In this document: in pieces, positions 1 to 9,511 of the stretch
Position numbering within the stretch: position 1 is the first letter of the stretch
How the letters are laid out: every line of letters begins with the position of its first letter
Notes under the pieces: generated by a model
The model's input: only the letters and a program-made list of their open reading frames with translations
Told to the model about the DNA's origin: nothing
Databases searched by the model: none
Assembly (NCBI GenBank): GCA_934216615.1
Contig: CAKQCB010000001.1
Coordinates: forward strand, 682,001 to 746,000
Length of the DNA stretch: 64,000 bases
From: an uncultured Anaerolineae bacterium
GTDB taxonomy: Bacteria > Chloroflexota > Anaerolineae > Aggregatilineales > Phototrophicaceae
Direction of reading: 5' to 3'
Made by a program: the position numbers and the translations under genes

Positions 1-279
1 GACGAGAATATCCCAAGCCTTTTGTTGGATGCCTTCCACCCAAATTTATATGGTGGGACAGGGGTGCAAGCAAGCGTAGAAATTGCGCAGGTAGTCCGTT
101 CAAAAACCAGCCGAATGATGCTGGCGGGCGGGTTAAAACCAGACAATGTAGGCGCATTGGTCAAAGCGATTCGACCGTGGGGCGTGGATGTCGCCAGCGG
201 TGTAGAAATTGATAGCAAAGCGGGCAAAAAAGATGCGCTAAAAATGCGCGATTTTGTCCAAGCGGCAAAGCAGGAGTAA
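1..279 (+). CDS. trpF: Phosphoribosylanthranilate isomerase, C-terminal part
   Basis: This is the last 92 codons of an open frame that enters from the left edge, so the start is outside the window. TrpF converts phosphoribosylanthranilate to CdRP in tryptophan synthesis and is a cytoplasmic TIM barrel. Visible family marks are the HPNLYGGTG segment, the AGGLKPDNV phosphate-binding loop and the VDVASGVE segment followed by GKKDALKM, which is the usual end of TrpF. The stop is 2 bases before the next gene, and trpB and trpA follow on the same strand, so it belongs to a trp operon. The identification is firm although only the C-terminal half is visible. Confidence 0.93.
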   Translation, partial: DENIPSLLLDAFHPNLYGGTGVQASVEIAQVVRSKTSRMMLAGGLKPDNVGALVKAIRPWGVDVASGVEIDSKAGKKDALKMRDFVQAAKQE

Positions 280-281
280 GT

Positions 282-962
282 ATGATCGACAATTTAGCAT
301 CGTTAGCAGACCGCTGGACGGTGGTATTTCATCAAGGCGAAGCGATAGAAGCGCAGCTCACCTCACGCGTGGCGCGTTGGGTGTGGTCAATCGCGCCCGT
401 TTATGCGTTGCAACCGTTTTATTTTGAGCGTAACAATCAAAAACGAGGCGAGGTTTTAGAAACCGAATCACTCGAGGAAGCATTCGTCTTCCAGTATGGA
501 CTGGACGCGCGCGATAAACCGTTAATTCAATATGAGTATGGCGTTGGTGAAGACCCGATCCGCTCTCAGTTCTATCAATATCACGAACAAGCGGTTGAAG
601 TTCTGCATTTTAAGACAGTGCATGACGAAGATGAAAATGGATTGATGCTTCAACAGTTGGAGCGCTTGAACCAGAGTGCGCAGAAGCCCTCTCAATATCT
701 CATGATGACTTCAGATTGGCACATCCAGCACTCGACCCGTTTCATAGAAACCTACACCTATGAAAATGACTTGCTAGTGCGCGTCGATAAAAACGAAGCC
801 CAACTGCTTAAAGGGGTGATGGTTTCGGCGCTCACAGGTGAAGAACAGTTCTTCTACACGCCCGACCAGCATTTAAAGCGCATCGAAGAATATTTACAAT
901 ACGAACTGAGCGACGAGTTACGCGAAACCCGTACCGTGAAATACGTGCGCAACGCATCTTAA
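282..962 (+). CDS. Hypothetical protein inside the trp operon
   Basis: A 226-residue protein that I do not recognise. It starts with ATG two bases after the trpF stop and ends 41 bases before trpB, so it is almost surely co-transcribed with the trp genes. It has no signal peptide and no membrane segment. It is rich in Glu, Gln and aromatic residues, with several repeated short patterns of the type [11 protein letters not shown] and FQYGLDA that recall beta-strand rich YD-type repeats, but too weakly to assign. A role in tryptophan synthesis is suggested only by position. It could equally be an unrelated passenger gene. Confidence 0.8.
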   Translation: MIDNLASLADRWTVVFHQGEAIEAQLTSRVARWVWSIAPVYALQPFYFERNNQKRGEVLETESLEEAFVFQYGLDARDKPLIQYEYGVGEDPIRSQFYQYHEQAVEVLHFKTVHDEDENGLMLQQLERLNQSAQKPSQYLMMTSDWHIQHSTRFIETYTYENDLLVRVDKNEAQLLKGVMVSALTGEEQFFYTPDQHLKRIEEYLQYELSDELRETRTVKYVRNAS

Positions 963-1003
963 AAATTGCGGGAAAAACTGCAATCACAAGGGGAAGTTAC
1001 TTC

Positions 1004-2233
1004 ATGTCAAACCCATATATTCAAACAGGCACATCCGCTGACCCTGATGCACGGGGTTATTTTGGTGAGTTTGGAGGGCGTTATGTGCCGGAAACGCTCA
1101 TCCCTGCGCTAGATGAACTGATCACCGCCTACCGTGAAGCGATGGCAGACTCTGCCTTTCATGCTGAACTTGCCCATCTGCAACGCACGTATACAGGCAG
1201 ACCGACCCCTGTCACCTACGCAGGACGGTTGAGCGAAGCGTTAGGCGGGGCGCAAATCTACCTTAAACGGGAAGATTTAGCGCACACCGGCGCGCACAAA
1301 ATCAATAACGCACTTGGGCAAGCCTTGCTCGCTAAACGCATGGGCAAAAAGCGCATCGTGGCCGAAACGGGCGCAGGTCAACACGGGGTTGCCAGCGCGA
1401 CGGTTTCCGCCCTGCTTGGCTTAGAATGTCATGTCTATATGGGTAGTGTGGATATTGCCCGTCAAGAACCGAACGTCTTCCGTATGAAACTTCTAGGCGC
1501 TGAAGTCATCCCCGTTGAGAGTGGCAGTAAAACCCTCAAAGATGCGATCAACGAAGCCATTCGCGATTGGGTGACGAATGTGCGCTCCACATTCTATCTG
1601 CTTGGCTCAGCTTTAGGACCACACCCCTACCCGATGATCGTCCGTGATTTTCAAAGTGTGATTGGCACTGAAGCGCGTGAGCAAATCGTCGAATTGGCCG
1701 GACGGTTACCAGATGTGTGCATCGCCTGCGTCGGTGGTGGCAGTAATGCCATCGGTTTATTCCACGCCTTTCGGGGCGATGAAAACACGGAATTGATCGG
1801 CGTTGAGGCGGGAGGCATCAACATTGAAAGTGGTGAACATGCCGCCCGTTTTGCCGACCCGAACATTGGAAAGCCCGGCGTGCTTCAAGGCACACGCTCA
1901 TATGTGATGCAAGATGAACATGGGCAGATCGTCAATACGCACAGTATCTCGGCGGGGTTAGATTACGCCTCTGTTGGGCCAGAACACGCCCATCTACGAC
2001 AGACCGAACGCGCATATTACACCTACGCGACCGATACTGAAGCACTCTCCGCTTTAGAGATGTTGAGCAAGACTGAAGGCATCATCCCCGCATTAGAAAG
2101 CTCGCACGCCGTTGCAGAAGCGATCAAACGCGCGCCCACCCTGCCCAAAGATGCCATCATCCTTGTGAATTTAAGCGGTCGGGGGGATAAAGACCTGAAC
2201 ACAGTCATGGGGGCGTTGCATCTTGATGGTTAA
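1004..2233 (+). CDS. trpB: Tryptophan synthase beta chain
   Basis: A 409-residue PLP enzyme that condenses indole with serine to give tryptophan, as the beta subunit of the alpha2-beta2 complex with TrpA. The N-terminus has the [15 protein letters not shown] signature. The PLP-binding lysine lies in [14 protein letters not shown] at about residue 99, the catalytic Glu in [11 protein letters not shown] at about 121, and the PLP phosphate loop in [10 protein letters not shown] near 245. The length is the family norm for the TrpB1 type. A GGGGA-type ribosome site stands upstream of the ATG. Its 3' end overlaps the Nudix gene by 8 bases, which places the Nudix gene between trpB and trpA. Confidence 0.98.
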   Translation: MSNPYIQTGTSADPDARGYFGEFGGRYVPETLIPALDELITAYREAMADSAFHAELAHLQRTYTGRPTPVTYAGRLSEALGGAQIYLKREDLAHTGAHKINNALGQALLAKRMGKKRIVAETGAGQHGVASATVSALLGLECHVYMGSVDIARQEPNVFRMKLLGAEVIPVESGSKTLKDAINEAIRDWVTNVRSTFYLLGSALGPHPYPMIVRDFQSVIGTEAREQIVELAGRLPDVCIACVGGGSNAIGLFHAFRGDENTELIGVEAGGINIESGEHAARFADPNIGKPGVLQGTRSYVMQDEHGQIVNTHSISAGLDYASVGPEHAHLRQTERAYYTYATDTEALSALEMLSKTEGIIPALESSHAVAEAIKRAPTLPKDAIILVNLSGRGDKDLNTVMGALHLDG

Positions 2234-2684
2234 ACCGCCCAACGCAGTTGTGAGCGTCGTGATCCATGACCATCTAGGGCGGGTGTTACTACAACAACGC
2301 GATGAAAAACCCAACTTGGCTTACAGTGGTTTCTGGACACTCTTTGGCGGTTCACTTGAACATGAAGAAACCCCCGAAGTGGGGTTGTACCGTGAATTGG
2401 ATGAAGAATTAGCCCTACATGCTGAGGACTTCATCCAGCCACCGCAGTTTTGGTATGCGTATACGTGTGCAGTGCGGGATAAAACGAATCACATTTTCAC
2501 GGCGCATTTAGAGAGAAATATTGAGAAAATCACCTTATTTGAGGGGCAAAAAGCCGATTGGTTCACGCCTGAAACCGCGCTAAACCTTGAATTGGCGTTT
2601 GCACAGTCGATTGTTTTACAGCAGTTCTATGCCCACTATTGGCCTCAATTTGAAAGAACGGCCACGCTAAAAGGATCATCATAA
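2226..2684 (+). CDS. Nudix hydrolase between trpB and trpA
   Basis: A 152-residue Nudix-fold protein. Such enzymes cleave nucleoside diphosphates linked to another moiety. The Nudix box is [15 protein letters not shown] followed by RELDEELAL (about residues 40-63). It fits the G-x5-E-x7-REUxEExGU pattern except that the last Gly is Ala. The metal-binding RE..EE core is intact. I use the ATG at 2226, inside the end of trpB, rather than the TTG one codon earlier. The stop overlaps the trpA start as TAATG, so translation of the two is probably coupled. The substrate cannot be read from the sequence. A link to the pathway is not known to me. Confidence 0.9.
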   Translation: MVKPPNAVVSVVIHDHLGRVLLQQRDEKPNLAYSGFWTLFGGSLEHEETPEVGLYRELDEELALHAEDFIQPPQFWYAYTCAVRDKTNHIFTAHLERNIEKITLFEGQKADWFTPETALNLELAFAQSIVLQQFYAHYWPQFERTATLKGSS

Positions 2685-3496
2685 TGGCACATTCCGGCAT
2701 TGATGCCCTGAACACGATGTTTGCCCAAGCTGATGGCGAAGGACGATCAGCATTTTTACCTTATTTTCCCATCGGCTTTCCAAGCTATGATGACTCACTC
2801 GAAGCGATTGAAGCGATGGCTAACATCGGTGTAGATGGCTTCGAAATCGGGATTCCGTTCAGCGACCCTCTCGCGGATGGGCCTGTTGTCCAAGCCGCGA
2901 CCCAAAAGGCATTAGAGAATGGCATCACCCCCAAAAAGTGCATCGACGCGGTCGCGGAATTACGCGCGCGGGGCGTGACCCAACCGATGTTGCTCATGGG
3001 GTATGTCAACCCCATCCTCGCTTACGGGGCGGAACAATTTGTCATCGACAGCAAAGCCGCTGGCGTGGATGGCTTGATCGTCCCCGACCTTCCGCCCGAC
3101 GAAGCCCAGTTTTTAATCGATATTTGCGACCGTGAGAAATTAGCGTTGGTTTTCTTCCTCGCCCCTACCAGTAACAACGAACGGATTCAATATGTCGTCG
3201 AAAAGACGACAGGGTTTATCTATGTCGTCACGTTGACAGGGGTAACGGGTGAACGCACGACCTTACCCGAAGACCTGAGCGCATTTATCCAACGGATTCG
3301 CACATATTCCAAAGATACCCGCCTTGTGACAGGTTTCGGCATCAGCCAACCGCACCACGCCCAAATGATGAACCGCTTAGTCGATGGGTTCATTGTGGGA
3401 AGCGCGTTGGTTCGGGCAGGAAGTCAAGGGGTAGACGCCGTGCGGGAATTAACCACGTCGATCCGCCGGGCAATAGATACAGAATCTACCGTATAA
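2684..3496 (+). CDS. trpA: Tryptophan synthase alpha chain
   Basis: A 270-residue TIM barrel that splits indole-3-glycerol phosphate into indole and glyceraldehyde-3-phosphate, then channels indole to TrpB. The catalytic pair is visible in GFEIGIPFSDPLADGP, with Glu at about 54 and Asp at about 65. Other family marks are LLMGYVNPILAYG, GLIVPDLPPDEA and VVTLTGVTGER, plus the phosphate loop GFGISQPHHA. The ATG is shared with the Nudix stop (TAATG). It is the last trp gene here, because the next gene has its own promoter. Confidence 0.98.
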   Translation: MAHSGIDALNTMFAQADGEGRSAFLPYFPIGFPSYDDSLEAIEAMANIGVDGFEIGIPFSDPLADGPVVQAATQKALENGITPKKCIDAVAELRARGVTQPMLLMGYVNPILAYGAEQFVIDSKAAGVDGLIVPDLPPDEAQFLIDICDREKLALVFFLAPTSNNERIQYVVEKTTGFIYVVTLTGVTGERTTLPEDLSAFIQRIRTYSKDTRLVTGFGISQPHHAQMMNRLVDGFIVGSALVRAGSQGVDAVRELTTSIRRAIDTESTV

Positions 3497-3569
3497 AATA
3501 TTGAGCTTTACAGGGGTAGGTTCATCCCTACCCCACCGCCGCACATCCTGACGACTCTTCAACGACTGT

Positions 3570-3597
3570 TTGACCCACTCCACGCATCTTGTATACT
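3570..3597 (+). promoter_or_regulatory. Sigma70-type promoter for polX
   Basis: A TTGACC -35 box (3570-3575) is followed after 16 bases by a TATACT -10 box (3592-3597). Transcription would start near 3604. That puts the upstream in-frame ATG at 3605 at the very 5' end of the message and leaves the ATG at 3635, with its GGAG, as the usable start. Confidence 0.75.
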
Positions 3598-3634
3598 TCA
3601 AATTATGGACAGAAGTTCTACCAATGGAGTGATC

Positions 3635-5377
3635 ATGAGCGCGCTCACCAACCGTGATATTGCCAATATTTTTGATACTGTTGCCGATATGCTTTTGCTG
3701 AAAGGGGAAATCATCCACCGCGTGATGGCATATCGTAATGCGGCGCTGAGCATTCGCGAAGCCCCGCGTGATCTTCGGGCAATGGCGGCATCCGGTGAGT
3801 TAGGAACATTACCGAATGTGGGTAAAGTCATCAGCGAAAAAATTACGGAAATGTTGGAAACGGGCAAACTCGAATTCTACGAGAACTTGAAAGCCGAAAT
3901 CCCTGTTGGCGTGGTAGAGATGTTGAATATCAACGGCGTGGGGCCTAAAAAAGCCGTTCACTTCTGGAAAGAGATGGGTATCACCTCAGTAGATGCACTA
4001 GAAACCGCCGCCAAAGAGAACAAACTGAAAACTCAACCCGGTATGGGCGCAAAGTCAGAACAAAAAATTCTGGAAGGCATTGCCTTGTATCGTAAACAGG
4101 TGGACAACCCACGTACCCCCTTGGGCGCGGCACTGCCCATCGCCGAATCTATCTTAGCGCGGATGCTCGCCTTACCAGAAGCGCTACACGGGGATATTGC
4201 CGGAAGTATTCGGCGGGGCAGACCAACAATTGGCGATGTGGATTTACTCATCGCCAGCCATAACGCTGAACCGATCATGGATGCTTTTGTTCAACTTGAT
4301 GAAGTATCGCGCGTGTTAGGTCACGGCCCTACCAAAAGCTCAGTCGAACTGCATAACGGTTTGCAGGTTGATCTGCGGGTGTTGGCGCCCGAACGCTACG
4401 GCACAGGCTTGAACTACTTCACCGGAAGTCAAATGCATAATATTGCCATTCGTAAATTGGCTTTAGAGCGAGGTCTTTCACTGAACGAACATGCTTTCAC
4501 CCCTGTGAACGGTGATCCTGAAATCTTATGTGACGGCGAAGAAGCGGTTTATGCAACGGTGGGACTGTCGTATATCCCGCCTGAAATTCGCGAAAACCTC
4601 GGTGAGATTGAACTTGCACAAACCAACAAAATCCCACATCTGCTTGAATTGAGCGACATCCAAGCAGACTTACACATGCACACTGTTTGGAGCGACGGGA
4701 AAAATACCGTACGCGAAATGGTCGAAGCGGCCTTAGAGCGCGGTCTAAAATACATCGTCATCACCGACCACTCATACGGGGCGACGATTGCCAACGGCCT
4801 ATCCGTCGAACGTTTATTAGCCCAACAAACCGAAGTTCGCCAAGTAGATGCAGAAATGCAAGGGAAGATTCGCGTTTTACATGGCACTGAAATGGAAATT
4901 CGTGCGGATGGTTCACTCGACTTTCCGGATGAAGTTCTGCAACAGCTCGACTTTGTTATTGCGTCCCTGCACGTCAGTTTACGCCAACCACGCGAACAGA
5001 TTACACAGCGCTTGCTTAATGCGGTGCGCAACCCACATATTGACCTGATCGCCCATCCACGCGGGCAGTTGATCCCTGACCGCGAAGGCGCGGATTTAGA
5101 TTTTGATGTGATTTTTGCCGCCGCAAAAGAAAGTGGGATTGCGCTGGAAATCAACGCCAACCCTGCGCGTTTAGACCTTGAAGCGCAGTATGCGCGTCGA
5201 GCATCTGAAATGGGAATTCCCATTACAATTGATACAGATGCGCACAGTATCGTACAAATGAACAATATGCGGTATGGTGTTATCACAGGGCGGCGAGGAT
5301 GGCTCACCGCAGAGGCGGTCATCAACACATGGTCGTTCGAAAAATTTGAGAAATGGGTTACACAACGCGGAAAATAA
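3635..5377 (+). CDS. polX: DNA polymerase/3'-5' exonuclease PolX
   Basis: A 580-residue bacterial PolX: a family X polymerase fused to a PHP phosphoesterase that acts in gap filling and base excision repair. In order: helix-hairpin-helix region (about 1-130, with LPNVGKVISEKI and INGVGPKKA), palm with GSIRRGRPTIGDVDLL supplying the metal-binding Asp pair, thumb with YFTGSQMHN, then the PHP domain from about 340 with LHMHTVWSDG, TDHSYG, GTEMEI, SLHVS, AHPRG and TDAHS metal ligands. All catalytic groups appear present. I choose ATG 3635 because GGAG lies 5 bases upstream and the promoter start is near 3604. The SH3 gene follows after 3 bases. Confidence 0.96.
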   Translation: MSALTNRDIANIFDTVADMLLLKGEIIHRVMAYRNAALSIREAPRDLRAMAASGELGTLPNVGKVISEKITEMLETGKLEFYENLKAEIPVGVVEMLNINGVGPKKAVHFWKEMGITSVDALETAAKENKLKTQPGMGAKSEQKILEGIALYRKQVDNPRTPLGAALPIAESILARMLALPEALHGDIAGSIRRGRPTIGDVDLLIASHNAEPIMDAFVQLDEVSRVLGHGPTKSSVELHNGLQVDLRVLAPERYGTGLNYFTGSQMHNIAIRKLALERGLSLNEHAFTPVNGDPEILCDGEEAVYATVGLSYIPPEIRENLGEIELAQTNKIPHLLELSDIQADLHMHTVWSDGKNTVREMVEAALERGLKYIVITDHSYGATIANGLSVERLLAQQTEVRQVDAEMQGKIRVLHGTEMEIRADGSLDFPDEVLQQLDFVIASLHVSLRQPREQITQRLLNAVRNPHIDLIAHPRGQLIPDREGADLDFDVIFAAAKESGIALEINANPARLDLEAQYARRASEMGIPITIDTDAHSIVQMNNMRYGVITGRRGWLTAEAVINTWSFEKFEKWVTQRGK

Positions 5378-5380
5378 CAC

Positions 5381-6133
5381 ATGTCTGATCAAAATCGCTG
5401 GGAAAAACCAAATTCGGAACAGGGGACACAACCGTTATCGCCTTTAGATAATCGACCCAGTATCCCACCGCCAAGCCGTAATCCGATTCCGACGGCCGAC
5501 CCTAGCAATCGCCCACCGCCACCGCGCAATATGGCATCGATGAATCCATCTGCGCCAGAAAACCGACGAAGCGCGGCAGCCAATACGAAGCGCAAAAAAC
5601 AATCACGCAGTGGTTTCTACCTGCCTGCGTGGTCTGTTTTGTTGATGATCGTGACGGTGTTTTTGGTTGCCTTCGGCATTGTAGCCTTGGTCATCAGCTT
5701 AGGCGGAACACTTGCCCCCGACGATGGCCCGCGCATTATCATCATCACCGCCGTGCCGACTGACTCGAATTCACAAGTGATCGAAGGTGAGCCAACGGCT
5801 ACCACCGCCCTACTGCCCGCTCAAAATGTGGAAGATGGCGCCCTGCCTGTATTTGCCTTGGAAGGCCCTACCCTTCCCCCTGTCATCCTTTCGCCTACGC
5901 CAATTGTGATCATGATCAACAGCCAAGTCACCGTCACCAATGACGATGTGCGTTTACGCCCTTCCCCCGGCACAGCCGAACGTGAAATCCGACTTTTGAG
6001 CGAGGGTGAACCGTTCCTTGTCATTGGCGGGCCACAACAAGCCAACGGCATCACATGGTGGCAAGTGCGCAGCAGCATCGACGCGACGCTCACAGGCTGG
6101 ATCGCGGGGAATTACCTAATCGTGCAAGAATAA
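5381..6133 (+). CDS. Membrane-anchored SH3-domain protein
   Basis: A 250-residue protein with three parts. Residues 1-75 are a Pro/Asn/Arg-rich cytoplasmic tail. Residues about 78-108 form one transmembrane segment (WSVLLMIVTVFLVAFGIVAL). The outside part has a low-complexity Thr/Pro linker and then, from about 185, a bacterial SH3 domain recognisable by VTNDDVRLRPSPG, ITWWQVR and TGWIAGNYL. Bacterial SH3 domains usually bind peptides or cell-wall material. The gene starts 3 bases after polX and is probably co-transcribed with it. There is no enzymatic domain, so a cell-surface binding role is an inference. Confidence 0.85.
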   Translation: MSDQNRWEKPNSEQGTQPLSPLDNRPSIPPPSRNPIPTADPSNRPPPPRNMASMNPSAPENRRSAAANTKRKKQSRSGFYLPAWSVLLMIVTVFLVAFGIVALVISLGGTLAPDDGPRIIIITAVPTDSNSQVIEGEPTATTALLPAQNVEDGALPVFALEGPTLPPVILSPTPIVIMINSQVTVTNDDVRLRPSPGTAEREIRLLSEGEPFLVIGGPQQANGITWWQVRSSIDATLTGWIAGNYLIVQE

Positions 6134-6211
6134 GACGCACAAGGGATTTTACGGCTGTCTGCACAGGGATTTTAATCGCTAAAAGCGAACAAATATGCTA
6201 AACTATTCGTG

Positions 6212-6240
6212 TGTATATAGTCGTTTTTCGACTGTATATG
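6212..6240 (+). other. Hairpin in the putative ligA leader
   Basis: A near-perfect inverted repeat of about 12 bp, TATATAGTCG / CGACTGTATA, with a T5 loop, lies 50 bases before the ligA start. A weak -10-like TATGCT is at 6194-6199, so the hairpin would sit at the 5' end of the ligA message. It has no T-run after it, so it is not a good intrinsic terminator. An operator or a message-stabilising hairpin are both possible. Confidence 0.4.
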
Positions 6241-6289
6241 TTATTGACTTCCTATCTCTGATCAGCCCTCACTCATAGGAATAACCCTG

Positions 6290-8305
6290 ATGACCCAATC
6301 TACCGCCCGTATCGCTGAACTTCGCGAGCAACTTCACCTTCATCTCTATCAATATCATGTATTGAATGAGCCACTCATCACGGACGGGGAATATGACGCG
6401 TTGTATAACGAACTGCAGCAGCTTGAAGCAGAACATCCCGAACTCATCACGCCAGATTCACCAACCCAACGCGCGGGCAGTGATTTGTCTTCTGGGTTTG
6501 AAAAAGTCCGTCACCCATCGCCTATTCTCAGTTTATCCAACGTGTATAACGAAGAAGAAATTCGAGCGTGGGAAGAGCGCAACCTCAAGTTACTGCCAAC
6601 AGGAACGCAATTAGATTACACCCTAGAACCCAAACTCGATGGGCTGACGATTGTCATCACTTATGAAAATGGACTATTAACCCAAGCCGCAACGCGCGGT
6701 AACGGCGAAATTGGCGACGTGGTCACCCATAATATTCGTACCGTTCGCTCTGTCCCGCTGAGGATTCCCGTAGACCCACGCAAAGGGCCACCCGCTGAGC
6801 GCTTGGTTGTACGGGGCGAAGTGATGCTGTTGAAAAAAGATTTTGACGCCATCAACGAGCGACAAGTTGAGCTTGGGCTTCCGGTGTATATCAATGCCAG
6901 AAATACCGCCAGCGGAACGCTGAAACAGAAAGATTCCCGCATCACCGCCACCCGCCCGCTCACCGCCTATTTGTATACCGTTGTCGAGTCTGTGGGTATT
7001 ACGTTGGATAAACAGTGGGATATGTTGGAATACATGCGGGATATGGGATTTCAAATTGCCCCCGGGTCAGCTTACTATCCCACAATAAACGACATTATCC
7101 AGCAGATTCCCACATGGGAATCCCACAGAAACCAACTCGACTTTGAAATTGATGGCGTGGTCATCAAGGTGAATAATTTACGGGTCGTGCAGGAATTGGG
7201 GATTGTGGGAAAAGACCCGCGTGGCGCCACCGCCTATAAATTTCCCGCACAAGAGGCGACAACACGCTTGCTCGAACATACAGCCTCTGTAGGGCGGACG
7301 GGGCGCGTGATTCCAAATGCCAAATTAGAGCCTGTTTTTATCGGGGGTGTGACCGTCAGTAACGCCACGTTACACAATTACGATCTCGTCAAAGCGTTGG
7401 ATATTCGCGTCGGGGATCATGTGGTGGTCAAACGCGCAGGGGATGTCATTCCCAACGTCATCGGGCCAGTGGTCGCCAGCCGAAATGGGACGGAAATTCC
7501 GATTCTGCCCCCCACCCACTGCCCCTTCTGCCAAACTGAAATCGTCAACCCTGAAGGCATGGTCGATTATTACTGCCCGAATGTCTATTGTTCTGAACGG
7601 GTGTACCGCCAAGTAGAATTTTTTGTCTCGCGCGGGGCATTGGATATCGACGGTTTAGGCGCGCAAACGGTCAAATTGTTGATCGACCTCGGCTTGATCC
7701 GCGATGAGGCCGACTTATTCGGCTTAAAAGCCGAACAGCTCACGGGGATCGAAGGCTTTGGTGAGAAGAAAATCACCAACTTAATGAACGGAATTGAAGC
7801 GGCCAAATCCCGCACCTTTACCCAAGTGCTGACCGCACTAGGCATGGAAGGCGTGGGTTCTACTGTCGCGGCGCTTCTCGCCAATACGTTTGGCTCTATG
7901 GAGGCTCTGCTCCAAGCTACACCGGAAAATTTCTTAGAAATCGCTGGAATTGGCGATATTTTAGCAAATGGTATTTACACATGGCTACAAGACCCCTATC
8001 ATCGCGGAATTATTGATAAGCTCACCGCAGCAGGGGTCAACATGCAGGGGGTCGCCAAAACGATAATGGGCGATTCGCTAGATGGAAAAATCTTCGTCAT
8101 CACAGGGGCATTACCCACATTATCGCGCGATGAAGCCACCGAGATGATCGAAGCGCATGGGGGGAAAGTGTCGGGAAGTGTCAGCAAAAAGACCAGCTAT
8201 GTTCTGATGGGGGATTCCCCCGGGAGCAAAGCGGAAAAAGCCGCTCAATTGGGCGTGCCGATCATCAGCGAAGAAGAATTCCTTATGTTGATTAACGCGG
8301 GATAA
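6290..8305 (+). CDS. ligA: NAD-dependent DNA ligase LigA
   Basis: A 671-residue ligase that seals nicks in replication and repair with NAD as the adenylate donor. Domains in order: Ia with the YHVLNEPLITDGEYD NMN-binding region, adenylation domain with the nucleotide lysine in KLDG (Lys about 115), OB fold (about 325-400), a four-Cys zinc finger (Cys 411, 414, 429, 434), a helix-hairpin-helix set with IEGFGEKK and IAGIGDI, and a BRCT domain at about 590-671 (GKIFVITGALPTLSRDE). The length is the family norm. It is followed after 18 bases by the rRNA methyltransferase gene, probably in one transcript. Confidence 0.98.
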   Translation: MTQSTARIAELREQLHLHLYQYHVLNEPLITDGEYDALYNELQQLEAEHPELITPDSPTQRAGSDLSSGFEKVRHPSPILSLSNVYNEEEIRAWEERNLKLLPTGTQLDYTLEPKLDGLTIVITYENGLLTQAATRGNGEIGDVVTHNIRTVRSVPLRIPVDPRKGPPAERLVVRGEVMLLKKDFDAINERQVELGLPVYINARNTASGTLKQKDSRITATRPLTAYLYTVVESVGITLDKQWDMLEYMRDMGFQIAPGSAYYPTINDIIQQIPTWESHRNQLDFEIDGVVIKVNNLRVVQELGIVGKDPRGATAYKFPAQEATTRLLEHTASVGRTGRVIPNAKLEPVFIGGVTVSNATLHNYDLVKALDIRVGDHVVVKRAGDVIPNVIGPVVASRNGTEIPILPPTHCPFCQTEIVNPEGMVDYYCPNVYCSERVYRQVEFFVSRGALDIDGLGAQTVKLLIDLGLIRDEADLFGLKAEQLTGIEGFGEKKITNLMNGIEAAKSRTFTQVLTALGMEGVGSTVAALLANTFGSMEALLQATPENFLEIAGIGDILANGIYTWLQDPYHRGIIDKLTAAGVNMQGVAKTIMGDSLDGKIFVITGALPTLSRDEATEMIEAHGGKVSGSVSKKTSYVLMGDSPGSKAEKAAQLGVPIISEEEFLMLINAG

Positions 8306-8323
8306 CGTGGGAAAAAGTGGGTA

Positions 8324-9511
8324 ATGGCTCAAACAACAATTGTAGTACATAAAGACCGAGAAAAACCAGTTCGCAACAAACACCCGTGGATATTTTCGCG
8401 GGGGATCGCCAAAATTCAGGGGGAACCGCGAGCGGGTGAAATTGTCAACGTGGTGAGCCAGAGCGGTGAATTTCTGGCGCAGGGGTATTGGAATCCCAAA
8501 TCGCAAATCCAACTTCGTTTGTTAACGTGGGAAAACGAACCGATTAATCCCGCATGGTGGCATCAAAAAATCCAACAGGCGATCACATCCCGCCCATCAG
8601 GGGTGATGATGCAGCGCCTGATCAACGCTGAAAATGATTATTTACCCGGTCTTGTGGTAGACCTGTATGGCGATGTCGCAGTTTTACAGGCGCTCACCCT
8701 GGGCATTGATCAACGTAAGCATGAAATTGCAAATATACTCAGCGACCTTCTGCCGATCAAAACGGTCTACGAACGCAGTGATGTCGATGTCCGTAAAAAA
8801 GAAGGCCTCAATCTTGTCACGGGGTTGTTATGGGGTGAAGAACCGCCTGACCTGATTGAAGTCAGCGAGCTTGAGCGTAAAATCCTTGTGGATGTGCGCG
8901 CGGGGCATAAAACGGGCTATTACCTAGACCAAGCTGCCAGTCGCAAGACGTTTATCAACTTGCTACAACACCTGCACACAGAGCGTCCACATCTACGAAT
9001 ATTGAACCTTTTCAGCTACAGCGGAAGTTTTGGGTTACATGCCCTGCCCTACGGTGAAGTCACACAAGTGGACAGTTCGCGGGATGTGCTAGAGCTGGCA
9101 GAACAAATTGAAATCCTCAACTTTGGAACCAGCCAAGCTACCTACTTACAAGCCAACACGTTTGAGCTTCTGCGAGATTTAGCCCGTGATGGTGAACAGT
9201 TTGATGTGATCGTGTGTGACCCGCCTAAGTTTGCCCATAATGTGAGCCAAATTGACAAGGCAACCCGCGGATACAAAGACCTCAACATGAACTGCCTCAA
9301 GCTGTTAGCGCACGGTGGCTATCTATTCACATTCTCATGTTCGGGGGCGATCTCGCGCGACTTATTCCAAAAAGTGGTGTTCGGCGCAGCCAGTGATAGC
9401 AAACGTCAGGCGCAAATTATCCAACATTTAGGGCATGCGCCTGACCATCCAATTGCGATCACGTTTCCTGAAGGGGAATACCTCAAAGGTCTGATGCTTC
9501 GGGCAGAATAG
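8324..9511 (+). CDS. Class I rRNA large-subunit methyltransferase, RlmI type
   Basis: A 395-residue SAM-dependent methyltransferase of the RlmI/RlmK-C family (COG1092). These methylate a cytosine at C5 in 23S rRNA. The N-terminus (about 1-75) is a PUA domain with KHPWIFSRGIAKIQGEP. The middle has YLDQAASRK. The Rossmann part has NLFSYSGSFG as motif I and CDPPKFAH as motif IV at about residue 299, then FTFSCSGAIS near the end, where the catalytic Cys of this family normally lies. The exact nucleotide target is not readable. Its last 29 bases overlap the convergent recombinase-like gene. Confidence 0.9.
   Translation: MAQTTIVVHKDREKPVRNKHPWIFSRGIAKIQGEPRAGEIVNVVSQSGEFLAQGYWNPKSQIQLRLLTWENEPINPAWWHQKIQQAITSRPSGVMMQRLINAENDYLPGLVVDLYGDVAVLQALTLGIDQRKHEIANILSDLLPIKTVYERSDVDVRKKEGLNLVTGLLWGEEPPDLIEVSELERKILVDVRAGHKTGYYLDQAASRKTFINLLQHLHTERPHLRILNLFSYSGSFGLHALPYGEVTQVDSSRDVLELAEQIEILNFGTSQATYLQANTFELLRDLARDGEQFDVIVCDPPKFAHNVSQIDKATRGYKDLNMNCLKLLAHGGYLFTFSCSGAISRDLFQKVVFGAASDSKRQAQIIQHLGHAPDHPIAITFPEGEYLKGLMLRAE

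Noticed and set aside
4549..5382. A 277-codon open frame on the minus strand, opposite polX
   Set aside because: It is antisense to a complete PolX, has no recognisable motif, and its codons mirror the PHP domain. Shadow of the real gene.
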